From: Marinilabilia salmonicolor
GTDB taxonomy: Bacteria > Bacteroidota > Bacteroidia > Bacteroidales > Marinilabiliaceae
Reading direction: 5' to 3'
NCBI RefSeq assembly: GCF_003003035.1
Contig: NZ_PVTS01000009.1
Location: forward strand, 1-64,000
DNA: 64,000 nt
Every line of letters starts with the position of its first letter. Positions within the stretch are counted from its first letter, which is position 1. A model generated the notes under the pieces. That model saw nothing but the letters and a program-made list of their open reading frames with translations. It was not told the DNA's origin and did not search any database. The translations under genes were made by a program, and so were the position numbers. Below, piece after piece: positions 51,204 to 60,588 of the stretch.

Positions 51204-53681
51204 TTAAAATCCCATCTCTTCTCCGCCTTCATCTCCACCATCTCTGCTTCCGCTGCCCTGGCGCTTGTTCTGGTTCAGACGATAGATAAATGAAAGCCTG
51301 AATTCCCGGGTGCTCCAACGAAATTGGTTGGTGGATATGAGGTTGGGTTGATGGATTTCATATCGGAACTTTCGGCTGTTCAGCACATCGCGCACATTGA
51401 AGGTCAGGGTTCCTTTTCCTTTCAGGATGTCTTTACTCAGCGACATATGCATCATATAAAATGGTTTGCGGATACCCTGCGTGGTTTCCTGTTTTCCCCG
51501 GTAGAAGAAGGTGGTCTGAAAACTCAGGTCATTGTCCCAGCGCATACGGGAATTGAGACGGGTATCCCAGGAATAGGTGTCGCTTTCTAAATCCTGGACA
51601 ATGCCATTCTCTTCGAAACTTCCTTCAGTTTGCATACGATAGAAGTTGACATTCCCTGACAGATTCCACCATTTCCAGGGATCTACTGAAATGTTTGCTT
51701 CAGCACCATAAGCATGTCGTTCCGCAAGGTTGCGGGGTTCTGAAATGGTAATACCGTCATCTGTTACAAAGTTGATGCGTTCTTCCACGCCGGTGGTGTA
51801 GCGGTAATATACGCCTGCATAATAAGATGCACCTCCGGGAGTATAGACATAACCGCTTTCGTAAGCATCAGTATATTCCGGTTCCAAATCCGGATTTCCG
51901 CGGCGTATATTCCGGGAATCACTGAGGCCGAAGAACGGATTCAGATGCCAGAAATGCGGGCGGTCGATTCGTCGGCTATAGCTAATCTGCCAGGAGTTGT
52001 AATTGTTGAAATGATAGGTGGTATGAATAGTCGGGAAGAAATCCAGGTATGAGCGATCATTCTCTTCTCCTGTTGTTTTCAAAAGCGTTTTGATTCCTGT
52101 ATATTCTCCACGCAAACCCAGCTGGGTGCTAATAGGGCCCCATTTGTTGGATCCTTGAAGATACAGAGCCACTATATTTTCATCGTAGCTGAAATCATTG
52201 GTGTATTCCGGATCATCTACCCAGTTGCCTGATGCATTACGATTCTGTACTTCGTAAGGATTGTTGATAACCCTGAATTCACCGCGTGCACCGGCTTCAA
52301 AGCGACCATTTTGGCTAAAGGGATAAACATAGTCGGCCTGAAACATGTAATTCTCCTCTTTTTCTTCATTCAGTACCTGCTGATAAATGATGTCATCAAG
52401 TGTGCCGGCTTCCGAGAACAGCATCTCTTCCTCAATTTCTGAATCTTCTGTTTCATCGTCCAGAATGTACTGTGTAAAGATGTTTAGTTTGTGCTCCTCA
52501 TTTTGGGGGTCGAACACTTTTTCAAAGTTCAATGAAAATTCCACATCCCATTCTGTTTCTATCTCCTCATCGTATCGACGGGTGCGCTCAAAGAGTGTTC
52601 CGGGTTCACCATTGTTGTCATAATAGTCGTGATAAACCACATCGGTATAGTTTTTATCCGTATCGTAGTCAAACATTCCTGCAGCCGTGAGCGTAGTTGT
52701 ACTGTTGATGAAAAAGTCGGCTCCTCCACGCAGGTTGTTCGAGAGACCTTTGCGTTCCCTGTCCCGGTCGAGGCGTGTATGAAAGGGCGTTTCTACCAAT
52801 GGAAAATACTGGTTGGAGTAGCCTTCGCCCAATCGGTTTCCGTAACGAAGACCGTAATTGAAGAAATAATTAATTTTTTCTCTCCTGAAATTCACATTGG
52901 CGCCAAACTGATAACGTTCGGGAGTAGCCACGGAGGCTTCAAACGAGCCATTGACACCCCGACGTTCGTCTTTTTTCAAAACAATATTGATGATTCCCAC
53001 CATACCCGCAGCTTCATAGCGAGCGCTGGGATTGGTGATTACTTCCACGCGTTCAATCATGTTTCCCTGCAACGCCTGGAGCGCACTTGCATCACCGGAA
53101 TTAACGAGGCCTGATGGTTTTCCGTCAATGAGCATGCGTACTCCGCCACTACCACGCAGCGAAATGTTTCCTTCGGCATCAACAGCCACTGTAGGAATGT
53201 TGTCCAGAATCTCAGCAGCCGAATTCCCGGTGTTGCTCAGGTCTTTTCCCACATTGAAGATTTTCCGGTCAACACCAATGACCATCTCACTTTTTTCACC
53301 ACGGACCGTTACTTCGTTCAGATTGGTGGTGGCGGATTGCAACCGGATGGTTCCTAAATCTACGGAAGCCCTGCGATTGGCAATATTAACGTTTTCGATG
53401 GTGCGTTTTTCATAAGATACAAATTGCACTTCCACGTAATAATCGCCGGGATTCAGTTCAAACTGAAACTCCCCTTTGGCATCGGTAATGCCTCCATCTA
53501 CGAGCGACGAATCAGTTGTGAAAATGGAGACGGTGGCAAATTCGAGTGGTGCATTTTCTGTGGCATCCATAACTTTTCCCGTAATTTTGCCCTTTGCAGC
53601 GGGGGGAGGTGCCGATTGTCCTTGAAGATTAATGCTGAGTAGAGAGAGTATGGCAAGTAAAAGGAAGCATCTTTTCATCAT
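51204..53681 (-). CDS. TonB-dependent outer membrane receptor (outer membrane barrel family)
   Basis: 825 aa. Signal peptide MMKRCFLLLAILSLLSINLQ, carboxypeptidase-regulatory-like domain (GKVMDATENAPLEFATVSIF) at about 32-115, plug (SAAEILDNIPTVAVDAEGNI; LRGSGGVRMLIDGKPSGLV) and a long barrel ending FRLSFIYRLNQNKRQ. Belongs to the FecA-like group of Bacteroidota receptors often without SusD and of unknown substrate. A glycine-rich tail (GSGSRDGGDEGGEEMGF) follows the last strand. It is transcribed toward the trxB terminator. Confidence 0.92.
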   Translation of the reverse strand: MMKRCFLLLAILSLLSINLQGQSAPPPAAKGKITGKVMDATENAPLEFATVSIFTTDSSLVDGGITDAKGEFQFELNPGDYYVEVQFVSYEKRTIENVNIANRRASVDLGTIRLQSATTNLNEVTVRGEKSEMVIGVDRKIFNVGKDLSNTGNSAAEILDNIPTVAVDAEGNISLRGSGGVRMLIDGKPSGLVNSGDASALQALQGNMIERVEVITNPSARYEAAGMVGIINIVLKKDERRGVNGSFEASVATPERYQFGANVNFRREKINYFFNYGLRYGNRLGEGYSNQYFPLVETPFHTRLDRDRERKGLSNNLRGGADFFINSTTTLTAAGMFDYDTDKNYTDVVYHDYYDNNGEPGTLFERTRRYDEEIETEWDVEFSLNFEKVFDPQNEEHKLNIFTQYILDDETEDSEIEEEMLFSEAGTLDDIIYQQVLNEEKEENYMFQADYVYPFSQNGRFEAGARGEFRVINNPYEVQNRNASGNWVDDPEYTNDFSYDENIVALYLQGSNKWGPISTQLGLRGEYTGIKTLLKTTGEENDRSYLDFFPTIHTTYHFNNYNSWQISYSRRIDRPHFWHLNPFFGLSDSRNIRRGNPDLEPEYTDAYESGYVYTPGGASYYAGVYYRYTTGVEERINFVTDDGITISEPRNLAERHAYGAEANISVDPWKWWNLSGNVNFYRMQTEGSFEENGIVQDLESDTYSWDTRLNSRMRWDNDLSFQTTFFYRGKQETTQGIRKPFYMMHMSLSKDILKGKGTLTFNVRDVLNSRKFRYEIHQPNLISTNQFRWSTREFRLSFIYRLNQNKRQGSGSRDGGDEGGEEMGF

Positions 53682-53808
53682 AACAAAACTTTTTGTGTTA
53701 TTGTAATCCGATAATTTAGATGCTTTTGTCCTAAAATAGTTTAATTCTTAATAGCGTTAAGATGTGTTAATGAATTTGTTGTTAAATCTATTTCTTATGT
53801 CTTACCTT

Positions 53809-55242
53809 TTACCAAACCATGAGTTTACCAGTGCTGATGTTTCCATTTTCTTTGATCTGATATAAATAAATGCCATTTGTGAGGTTACTTAAGTCAATGG
53901 TTCTTCTTCCCATTATCCGGGCCGATATAATCAGGGATGAAGTCAGATCAAATATTTCAAAAACCATATGGCTGGCATTTTCGGGACATTCTACCACAAC
54001 AAAATCATTTGCCGGATTTGGAAAGACTTTTATGCTATCGGCCTCTTTAGTATTTTCGGAAGACGTATTCGGATCTTTGGATGAATAGAAATAACTTCGT
54101 TCAAGTAGAGGCACATCCAACAATTCTTCAAAATTGTAAGTTTGCACTATTTCGCTGGTTATTTGATGATGAAATAAGGAGGGTAGGAAAGACGAATTCT
54201 CCCAGGGAAGAATAATATCAACGTCATTAATTGAATAATCGTAAGTACAATAGTTCTTTAAATGCACATTCCATTGATTACTTCCGTCTTCTTTTGCCAC
54301 TATAGAATGTCCTTCTGCATTGAAATCATCATCATAAATAAATCCTTCAAGAGTCGTCTGTTGCCATTTTTGCAGGGACTCGTTCCGGAGATAACCGGAT
54401 ATTGATATCAATTGCCAGGTGATATTTGAATATAGAAAAGACTGTTTTTCTGCATAAACCCAGGCAGTGGCAGAATCAGACCAGGTCCATTTGACAATTT
54501 CCTGAATTCTTTCTCCAAGATACTTGTATATGATTCTTCCCTTTACGTCCCAAGTCTCAGTCACCGGATTCCATGAATATTGAGTTTCGCGATTCAGCAT
54601 TCCTGAGTTGTAATACTGAATCCATTTGTTTACCGGTTCCCAAACCGCCGAACTGCTTTCATCAGTAAATAATTTATCTAAGTTATTGGTCTGATGGAAC
54701 TCGCATGGTTGATTGTTTACATTCTTTTTTGAGGCAATCGATGCCATACTCGTTTCATTTGCATTTTCTGAAATTTCAATAACCGTCTCATCGTTGTTAA
54801 TCAGGAAGTCATACTTTCTTGCAGGGATCCAAACTTCTCCAGATTTCTTGAATAAAATGTATTTCTCCAGATTTCCATCGAAATTGTAATGGTAAGTTTC
54901 CTTTTGATATTCTCCCCACTTTTGAGCGGTTTTATCCCATAAGGAAAAAATGTAATGTTTTAATTGGTTGCTGGTATTATAAACGAAATACTCTTTACAA
55001 TATTTTTCTTTTTCTTGATGATTGGTTTCATTAATACGAAGAGCAATGACACTATCGAGTTGTGTTACAGCATTGGGCCTATTGGCTTTTGGTGCTTTCC
55101 ATCGTCCTGAGTGGAAATGATGCATTGAAGAGTGAGGGACGCCGGGGTAGATTTCAGGTGATTTTTCAAAATAGGCATTCCCGGGAACAGCCGAAGTCAG
55201 GAAGCCCCAATAAAGCAGTAGAGAAAGGATATTCTTTAACAT
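53809..55242 (-). CDS. T9SS-exported protein with in-frame repeat insertion
   Basis: 477 aa. Signal peptide (MLKNILSLLLYWGFLTSAVPGNA) and a C-terminal T9SS type A sorting domain (SIKVFPNPANDFVVVECPEN to TGKLMVW), so it is secreted by the type IX system and attached to the cell surface. The middle consists of tyrosine-rich YD-like repeats (YHYNFDGNLEKYILFKKSG, YSWNPVTETWDVKGRIIYKY). Residues about 163-194 (ETSMASIASKKN...KLFTD) are encoded by the 96-bp module of the dispersed leader element, inserted without a frame shift. Removing it would join ENANE directly to SSSAVWEPV in the same style as the other repeats. Confidence 0.88.
   Translation of the reverse strand: MLKNILSLLLYWGFLTSAVPGNAYFEKSPEIYPGVPHSSMHHFHSGRWKAPKANRPNAVTQLDSVIALRINETNHQEKEKYCKEYFVYNTSNQLKHYIFSLWDKTAQKWGEYQKETYHYNFDGNLEKYILFKKSGEVWIPARKYDFLINNDETVIEISENANETSMASIASKKNVNNQPCEFHQTNNLDKLFTDESSSAVWEPVNKWIQYYNSGMLNRETQYSWNPVTETWDVKGRIIYKYLGERIQEIVKWTWSDSATAWVYAEKQSFLYSNITWQLISISGYLRNESLQKWQQTTLEGFIYDDDFNAEGHSIVAKEDGSNQWNVHLKNYCTYDYSINDVDIILPWENSSFLPSLFHHQITSEIVQTYNFEELLDVPLLERSYFYSSKDPNTSSENTKEADSIKVFPNPANDFVVVECPENASHMVFEIFDLTSSLIISARIMGRRTIDLSNLTNGIYLYQIKENGNISTGKLMVW
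54653..54758 (-). repeat. Dispersed leader element, partial copy E inside a coding gene
   Basis: Contains the 96-bp module only, from direct repeat GAAACGAG (ends at 54758) to a worn repeat GAAAGCAG (starts at 54653), almost identical to copy A. The 96 bp equal 32 codons, so the host gene frame is intact. The 61-bp leader is absent. Confidence 0.85.
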
Positions 55243-55394
55243 AGTTTCAATGGTTATTGATTGTGAATTACCTAGAGGACCTGAAAAACCAATTCACCAA
55301 AAACAGGGTGATATTTCATGGTCTCTCTTGATAACACAAAACAATAAGTTCCCGGGCATATAAAAGTTATCTCAGGATAACTAATGGCAACAGG

Positions 55395-56003
55395 TTATTG
55401 TGCAGAATAATATATTCTTTTCTCTTTGGAATATTGTTGGGGAGTCATATTTAAGTAGCTGGCAATGTATTTATCAGGAGTTCCGCCGAGCAACCAATTG
55501 CATCGGGCCACTTTTTCCTGAAACAGGCGAAATCTTTTTTGGGGACTGCGGTGCTGTAACAAATACATGCGGTTTTCACGATCCAATAAAATGTTTTCAT
55601 AGATTTTTAACCACAAATAGCAAAACTCAGGATCTGTTTTTGACAATCTTTCCTGATCTTCCTTTTCCATATACAGTAGTTGTACATCTGTGATAGCTTC
55701 ATGCACTTCCAATGAAGGACTTTTTTCCATGTAGCTCTGAAGACTGTTGAATGGCAATCCCTGAGGTGTAAGATTGGTGGTTACGGTCAGTTCGTCATAG
55801 ATAAACTGGTGGACCACTCCTTTTAATACAAAATTGGAACGTGTCTCGATATCTCCATAGCTCAGAATCGTCTCTCCGCGGTTGTATTGTCCTTTATGTA
55901 TAAAAGGGATTATACGATTAAAAAGAACTCTGTTTGTGTCAACAATAGAATTGAAAAATGTATATAATGCTTCGTAATCATTCTGATAGATTTCTATACT
56001 CAT
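55395..56003 (-). CDS. Crp-family regulator (cyclic-nucleotide-binding fold)
   Basis: 202 aa. N-terminal cNMP-binding-like barrel (HKGQYNRGETILSYGDIETR, SNFVLKGVVHQF) and C-terminal HTH near 145-200 (GTPDKYIASYLNMTPQQYSK). This is the Bacteroidota type with a short HTH tail and no CRP phosphate-binding motif. No cysteine cluster. Single gene with the dispersed leader element copy C upstream, on the other side of its promoter. Targets unknown. Confidence 0.85.
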   Translation of the reverse strand: MSIEIYQNDYEALYTFFNSIVDTNRVLFNRIIPFIHKGQYNRGETILSYGDIETRSNFVLKGVVHQFIYDELTVTTNLTPQGLPFNSLQSYMEKSPSLEVHEAITDVQLLYMEKEDQERLSKTDPEFCYLWLKIYENILLDRENRMYLLQHRSPQKRFRLFQEKVARCNWLLGGTPDKYIASYLNMTPQQYSKEKRIYYSAQ

Positions 56004-56110
56004 TGCTGATTCTTTTAAATTTCATCTTACCTATTTTATGTATAAGGTAGGTAAGATTGCAAGTTTACCAAATTTCTGCTATTTTTTACCTAATTTGGTA
56101 ATGACCTATT

Positions 56111-56347
56111 GAAACGAGCATGGCAAGGAATCCACCAAAGAACATGTATAAACCCCATTCATGTGAGTTCCATCAGACCAATAACTTAAACAAATTTTAT
56201 ACTGATGAAACGAGCATGATATTTTTTAAGCATAAATATCACAAAAGAATATGTTTAAAAAATATTATGCGAGAGCGAAGCGGTTCCATTCGTTCTCAAA
56301 TTTTTAATTAGTTTTTTATCAGATGATTACAAAATTTTAAACGAATG
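56111..56347 (+). repeat. Dispersed leader element, copy C (full length)
   Basis: GAAACGAG (56111), 96-bp module, GAAACGAG (56207), spacer, 61-bp leader 56287-56347 ending AACGAATG. Here the leader's ATG (56345) is out of frame with the DUF1080 lipoprotein, which starts at 56352, 5 bp beyond. The module has diverged in its first part (GGAATCCACCAAAGAAC) from copy A. Confidence 0.85.
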
Positions 56348-56351
56348 AATT

Positions 56352-57608
56352 ATGAAGAATATCTTGATTTTGGTTTTTATCACCATTTATGTTTTGATGG
56401 GGTGTTCAATGCCTCATAATACTCTTTCGGAAGTTGAAAATAAAGATGGATGGCAGCTTCTTTTTGACGGTTCTTCAACCAACGGTTGGAAGATGTTCAA
56501 CGGTTCTGATACAGTAGTCGGATGGACTGTTGAAGATCAGAGCCTGGTAGCCCTGGGTAAAGGAGGAGATATTGGTGGCGATATTGTTTCAGAGCGTCAA
56601 TTCAAAAACTTTGAACTCAAGTGGGACTGGAAAATAGAGCCTCAGGGGAATAGTGGTGTAATGTATCATGTTATTGAAGATGAGAAATTCGCCGCACCTT
56701 ACCTTACTGGTCCTGAATACCAGATGATAGATGATCTCGACTTCCCTCAGGAACTGGCTGAATGGCAGTTGACAGGTGCCGATTATGCTATGCATATTGC
56801 GGATCCTGATAAGAAGGTTATAAAAAAGGCCGGGGAGTGGAATACTTCACGCATAATTTTTGACAATGGCCATGTGGAGCATTGGCTCAATGGGGTTAAG
56901 ATTGTTGAGTTTGAAGCATGGACAGATAAATGGTTCGAATTAAAAAACAGTGGGAAATGGGAAAATGCACCGGAATACGGCTTGGCGCAGAAAGGTCATA
57001 TCTGTCTGCAGGATCACGGCAGTAAAACCTGGTTTAGAAATATTAAAATCAGAGAACTACCTGATAAACCAAAGTCTTTTAATCTTTTTAACGGTGATAA
57101 CCTCAATGGATGGGTAGAGTTTGGTAGTGAAAAATGGTATGTTGAGGAAGGCGCTATTATTGGAGAAAACGGTCCTGATAAAGAATATGGTTACCTTGCT
57201 ACCACCCGGTATTTCAATGATTTTGACCTTTCCCTGGAATTCAAACAGGTAAAGGATGGAAACAGTGGATTGTTTTTCCGAAGCCTTTTGGAAGGTACAA
57301 AAATAACCGGGTGGCAAGTGGAAATTGCACCTCCTGGAAAAGATACTGGTGGTGTTTATGAATCATATGGCAGGGGCTGGCTTATTCAAATACCGGAAGA
57401 AAAAGAGGATGCACTGAATTATGGCGAGTGGAATACCCTGAGAATAAGATTGGAAGGTTCAAAGGTGACTACGTGGCTAAATGGTAAGCAAATGATAGAA
57501 CTGGAGGATGAAAAGATAGGTCAGGCTCAGGGACGAATTGCCTTGCAGATACATTCTGATTCAGATGTTAAGATAATGTTCAGAGCTTTGAAGCTACAAG
57601 AGTTGTAA
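56352..57608 (+). CDS. Double DUF1080 lipoprotein
   Basis: 418 aa. Lipoprotein signal MKNILILVFITIYVLMGC with Cys about 18, then two DUF1080 (3-keto-disaccharide hydrolase-like) domains at about 28-235 (WQLLFDGSSTNGWKMFNGSD) and 240-418 (FNLFNGDNLNGWVEFGSEKW), each closing on an LQDHG or LQIHSD strand. It resembles the protein at 29467 but is membrane-anchored. The dispersed leader copy C lies directly before it; its own start is 7 bp after the leader's ATG and in another frame. A terminator follows at 57637. Confidence 0.9.
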   Translation: MKNILILVFITIYVLMGCSMPHNTLSEVENKDGWQLLFDGSSTNGWKMFNGSDTVVGWTVEDQSLVALGKGGDIGGDIVSERQFKNFELKWDWKIEPQGNSGVMYHVIEDEKFAAPYLTGPEYQMIDDLDFPQELAEWQLTGADYAMHIADPDKKVIKKAGEWNTSRIIFDNGHVEHWLNGVKIVEFEAWTDKWFELKNSGKWENAPEYGLAQKGHICLQDHGSKTWFRNIKIRELPDKPKSFNLFNGDNLNGWVEFGSEKWYVEEGAIIGENGPDKEYGYLATTRYFNDFDLSLEFKQVKDGNSGLFFRSLLEGTKITGWQVEIAPPGKDTGGVYESYGRGWLIQIPEEKEDALNYGEWNTLRIRLEGSKVTTWLNGKQMIELEDEKIGQAQGRIALQIHSDSDVKIMFRALKLQEL

Positions 57609-57636
57609 GCTGAAGAAATTCTCAATAACTAAAAAA

Positions 57637-57672
57637 AAAGCCGGAGGACACGTTTGTCCTCCGGCTTTCCTA
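57637..57672. terminator. Terminator between convergent genes
   Basis: AAAGCCGGAGGACA / TGTCCTCCGGCTTT with loop CGTT, preceded by a run of A on the + strand (a run of T for the minus-strand transcript) and followed by TCCTAAC. Better as terminator for the DUF4382 gene on the minus strand; usable in both directions. Confidence 0.75.
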
Positions 57673-57717
57673 ACTTAAACCTAACCCAAAAGTTCAAAAA
57701 AAAATAAAGATGATCCG

Positions 57718-57760
57718 GTAAAGATGATTCATGTAAAGATGATTCATGAATCATCTTTAC
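57718..57760. repeat. Tandem 15-mer ending in a 28-bp perfect palindrome
   Basis: GTAAAGATGATTCAT at 57718-57732 and 57733-57747, the second merging with its own inverse to make a perfect 28-bp palindrome (57733-57760, half-site GTAAAGATGATTCA). A worn copy (TAAAGATGATCC) lies at 57705. It ends 4 bp from the DUF4382 stop codon, on its 3' side. Confidence 0.7.
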
Positions 57761-57764
57761 GTGA

Positions 57765-58655
57765 TCATAGCTCTATATCCAAAGTTGTTTCCTCAAGGCT
57801 TTCAACCTGAACATCCTCTACAACCTTCAATATCTGATTGAATTCACCATCTATTGTTTCTACAACTACCAAATCGTAAACTCCCGGGGCCAAAAATGCC
57901 AGTGTGTAATTACCCTCTTCGTCCACTTCCCAACTGGTAATAGCATTGGGGAATCTTACACTTTCTTCTTCCGGAGCAGCAGCCTCCTCTTCAGTATAGG
58001 TTTCATCCTCGTAGGCATAAATCATGATGCCACTTCCTTCAGGAATATTGGCAACATTTCCTGAGATACTACCTGCCTGGTTGTCCACCACTAACCGTAT
58101 GGTTGGTTTGAGGATGTATTTGCCTGAATTACCGGCTTTCACAACTGATTTACGTGCATCGAAATCGGCTGTTACAGCTACTTGTCCGTTTACAGGAACT
58201 GTAAAATTTCCGGTAGCTTTATACCCGGTCTGCGCTCCACTGGGAACAAAGAGTGGTTGTGTTGATCCGTCTTCAAATTCAAGATAGCATCCCGGGTTGT
58301 CAATAGTTGATGATTCTTTCCCTTCCGGAGTTGCTAAAATAAATCGCAATTGTGTATAGGTACCCGCTCCTAGTTCAAACTGGCCCAATAATTCAGATTC
58401 TCCACCGGTCAACTCCAAAATATTAAAAGTATCAGGTTCAAATCCTTCAAACGTCTGCCACTTTTCACCTTCCATATGGTACTGTACCTCCTTAACGCCA
58501 ATGTTAACGGCGGTGATGCCATCCGTTTCGATTGGGGCATCGGTAATGGAAAGTTTCAGAGTTCCTGTTCCCGAGGTTGAGTTCCCATCCTCGTTACAGG
58601 ATGAAAAAAGAAATGGTGTAATTAACCCGATTGTCAGAAAGATTAATTTCTTCAT
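57765..58655 (-). CDS. DUF4382 domain lipoprotein
   Basis: 296 aa. Lipoprotein signal MKKLIFLTIGLITPFLFSSC, then a DUF4382 domain at about 32-180 (LKLSITDAPIETDGITAVNI, EVQYHMEGEKWQTFEGF) and a C-terminal beta domain with a carboxypeptidase-like strand pattern (GNYTLAFLAPGVYDLVVVE). Members are surface lipoproteins of unknown role in Bacteroidota. It lies 100 bp after the putative anti-sigma/barrel gene on the same strand and may belong to that operon. Confidence 0.88.
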   Translation of the reverse strand: MKKLIFLTIGLITPFLFSSCNEDGNSTSGTGTLKLSITDAPIETDGITAVNIGVKEVQYHMEGEKWQTFEGFEPDTFNILELTGGESELLGQFELGAGTYTQLRFILATPEGKESSTIDNPGCYLEFEDGSTQPLFVPSGAQTGYKATGNFTVPVNGQVAVTADFDARKSVVKAGNSGKYILKPTIRLVVDNQAGSISGNVANIPEGSGIMIYAYEDETYTEEEAAAPEEESVRFPNAITSWEVDEEGNYTLAFLAPGVYDLVVVETIDGEFNQILKVVEDVQVESLEETTLDIEL

Positions 58656-58755
58656 AATTGCCCTTGATTTCTTTGGTTATACAATAAATTACTCCGGGTT
58701 TTCCGGATTTTATTCTATTCAAAAGACGATCGGTTTGCCAAAGGGTTGGAAAAAA

Positions 58756-60039
58756 TTATAAAGAAAATGTGTATCCAACCGAAAGTGTAAAATTAAAAGA
58801 TGTGTTCGTGGATTGATTCAGGTTTCTGGGAATCAGGTTTTTGCCTGCAAAAATGTTTTTCAATCCCTGTCGGTAGAAAACACCGGCGGCAAGTGTTATT
58901 TGGTCCGTTACAGGAGCAAAATACTGGTATCCGGCAACCAACCCAAAGTCATTTTCTGTATAATCTGAAGATACATCAGTTTTAACGTCACTGATAAGTT
59001 GATGTGCATTGTTTAAAAATGCTGTATAGAATCCTGCTGAAACGGCATGGTTTTCGTTCCTTTTGAACGGTCGGTACCTGGCTTTTAAAACGATGTCAGT
59101 ATATTCCAGATCAATGTTGTTAGAGACATATTTACCTTGATAATATTCTTTATAATGCTGACCGTTTTGCCTGGCGAGGCTGAATTGTCCTATTATTTCC
59201 CAGCGTTCTGTAATGTTTCCGGAAATTCCGATACCGTAATTCTGTTTTATGGTTGTTTGGTTGGCCGTAAATTCTTGTGGATCGAAAGCCTCTTTTGTTT
59301 TCGGACTGATGAGCCAGGTATTGGCCAATTCACCGACAGCAAAAATGGTGCATCGGGAAAGAAGTGGAGTCTTTGTGTTTTTTGCAGGAACAAATGATTC
59401 CTGCTCCGGCAGCTCAATATGCGCAAGAGGAGACTCATGTTTAATCATTATTTTGGCTGCAGGGATGCTGAAACTCATAGGGGAAAGCCGGTCACTGTTG
59501 GTTCTTATGTCGAGACTGTTTTCGGTTAAAAGGATACCCGGAAATGGACTGTTCAGCAGCAGGGAATCCGGATGAACTTTTAAATTTTCAATTACCGGTT
59601 CTGTTTGCAATTCTGCAATTATATTTTTTTGATCTGCAGCCGTTTTTAATACTTTTTGCTGGTATTCTTCCGGAAGAATAAGGGGATGGGAAATTTTTTC
59701 AAGAGAATCGATTTCAGGTTGGGGGAGTAGCAGTTCGAGACTGCTTTGTTGAGGCAGATCCTGACCGGTCGGGGATGAATGAATGGCAACATGCTGTTCC
59801 GTGGCTGTTTGTCGGAATCGGTTGAGGAGGATTGTTCCGACTGATAGCAACAAAAGAATTCCTGCCGCAGAAGATGCCCGCCAAATCCAGATTTTGCGCC
59901 GGTCTTTCTGCAGTGATTTTTCCAGACGTTCGTACACCAGATCAATATCCAGATCATTCTGAATATCTTCCCAGGCGTAGCGGGGAGGCTCTTCCTTGCC
60001 TGAATCTACGGTGTTTTTATACCACTTAAGAAAGTCCAT
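58756..60039 (-). CDS. Membrane-anchored putative anti-sigma/outer-membrane barrel-like protein
   Basis: 427 aa. Residues 1-50 are soluble and charged (MDFLKWYKNTVDSGKEEPPR, RLEKSLQKDRRKIW), with one membrane helix at about 52-72 (SSAAGILLLLSVGTILL). A proline/glutamine-rich linker follows, then from about 235 a region of amphipathic strands with family features of outer-membrane beta-barrels (YGIGISGNITERWEIIGQFS, AVSAGFYTAFLNN). It overlaps the ECF sigma gene by 14 bp. The position and topology fit an anti-sigma factor, but the N-terminus lacks a clear zinc-binding motif; a sensor role is inferred. Confidence 0.75.
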   Translation of the reverse strand: MDFLKWYKNTVDSGKEEPPRYAWEDIQNDLDIDLVYERLEKSLQKDRRKIWIWRASSAAGILLLLSVGTILLNRFRQTATEQHVAIHSSPTGQDLPQQSSLELLLPQPEIDSLEKISHPLILPEEYQQKVLKTAADQKNIIAELQTEPVIENLKVHPDSLLLNSPFPGILLTENSLDIRTNSDRLSPMSFSIPAAKIMIKHESPLAHIELPEQESFVPAKNTKTPLLSRCTIFAVGELANTWLISPKTKEAFDPQEFTANQTTIKQNYGIGISGNITERWEIIGQFSLARQNGQHYKEYYQGKYVSNNIDLEYTDIVLKARYRPFKRNENHAVSAGFYTAFLNNAHQLISDVKTDVSSDYTENDFGLVAGYQYFAPVTDQITLAAGVFYRQGLKNIFAGKNLIPRNLNQSTNTSFNFTLSVGYTFSL

Positions 60040-60583
60040 CTTTTTTCTGTATTAATTCTTTTACCCATCCCTGGAGCAATTGCCGGGCCCTGCTGAATTG
60101 CGACTTGGATGTTCCTGTTGTAATGTTCAGTTTTTCAGCAATTTCATGGTGAGTCATACCTTCCAGAGTATATAAGTTGAATACAATTCTGGCTCCCTCA
60201 GGTAAGCGTGCTACCTGCTGATGTAATTCATTCATGCTGATGGCAACAGGTTCCTCGTATATTTCTTCCACTTCCGGGATTTCATCATTAATCAGAGGCA
60301 CGTTTTTGCTTTTTCGTCGGATATGGTCTATTGCTGTATTGGTTACGATGCGCCGAATCCATCCCTCAAAAGATCCTTTGTTTTGGTATGATTGAATATT
60401 TCTGAATATTTTCAAAAAAGAATCGTGCAAAATATCACTTGCCTGCTCCCGGTTTTGGGCATAGCTAAGACACACCCCGTACATTTTCGGGGCAAAACGG
60501 CGATATAACAACTCCTGATAATATCGCTTCTTTTTCTTGCAGCCTTCTATTACCTCCTCTTCAGGAAACAGTTCTTTATCCAT
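60026..60583 (-). CDS. ECF RNA polymerase sigma factor
   Basis: 185 aa. Region 2 (about 20-90: YRRFAPKMYGVCLSYAQNRE, ILHDSFLKIFRNIQSYQ, WIRRIVTNTAIDHIR) and region 4 (about 125-175: GARIVFNLYTLEGMTHHEIA, SKSQFSRARQLLQG). It is followed, with a 14-bp overlap, by the membrane protein likely to restrain it, and preceded by a lipoprotein gene 5 bp upstream. Such ECF factors in Bacteroidota control surface and stress functions. Confidence 0.93.
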   Translation of the reverse strand: MDKELFPEEEVIEGCKKKKRYYQELLYRRFAPKMYGVCLSYAQNREQASDILHDSFLKIFRNIQSYQNKGSFEGWIRRIVTNTAIDHIRRKSKNVPLINDEIPEVEEIYEEPVAISMNELHQQVARLPEGARIVFNLYTLEGMTHHEIAEKLNITTGTSKSQFSRARQLLQGWVKELIQKKDGLS

Positions 60584-60588
60584 TCATG

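Noticed and set aside
56120-56311. 63-codon plus-strand frame inside leader copy C as a gene
   Set aside because: Same repeat; first residues differ from copy A and no promoter or family support exists.
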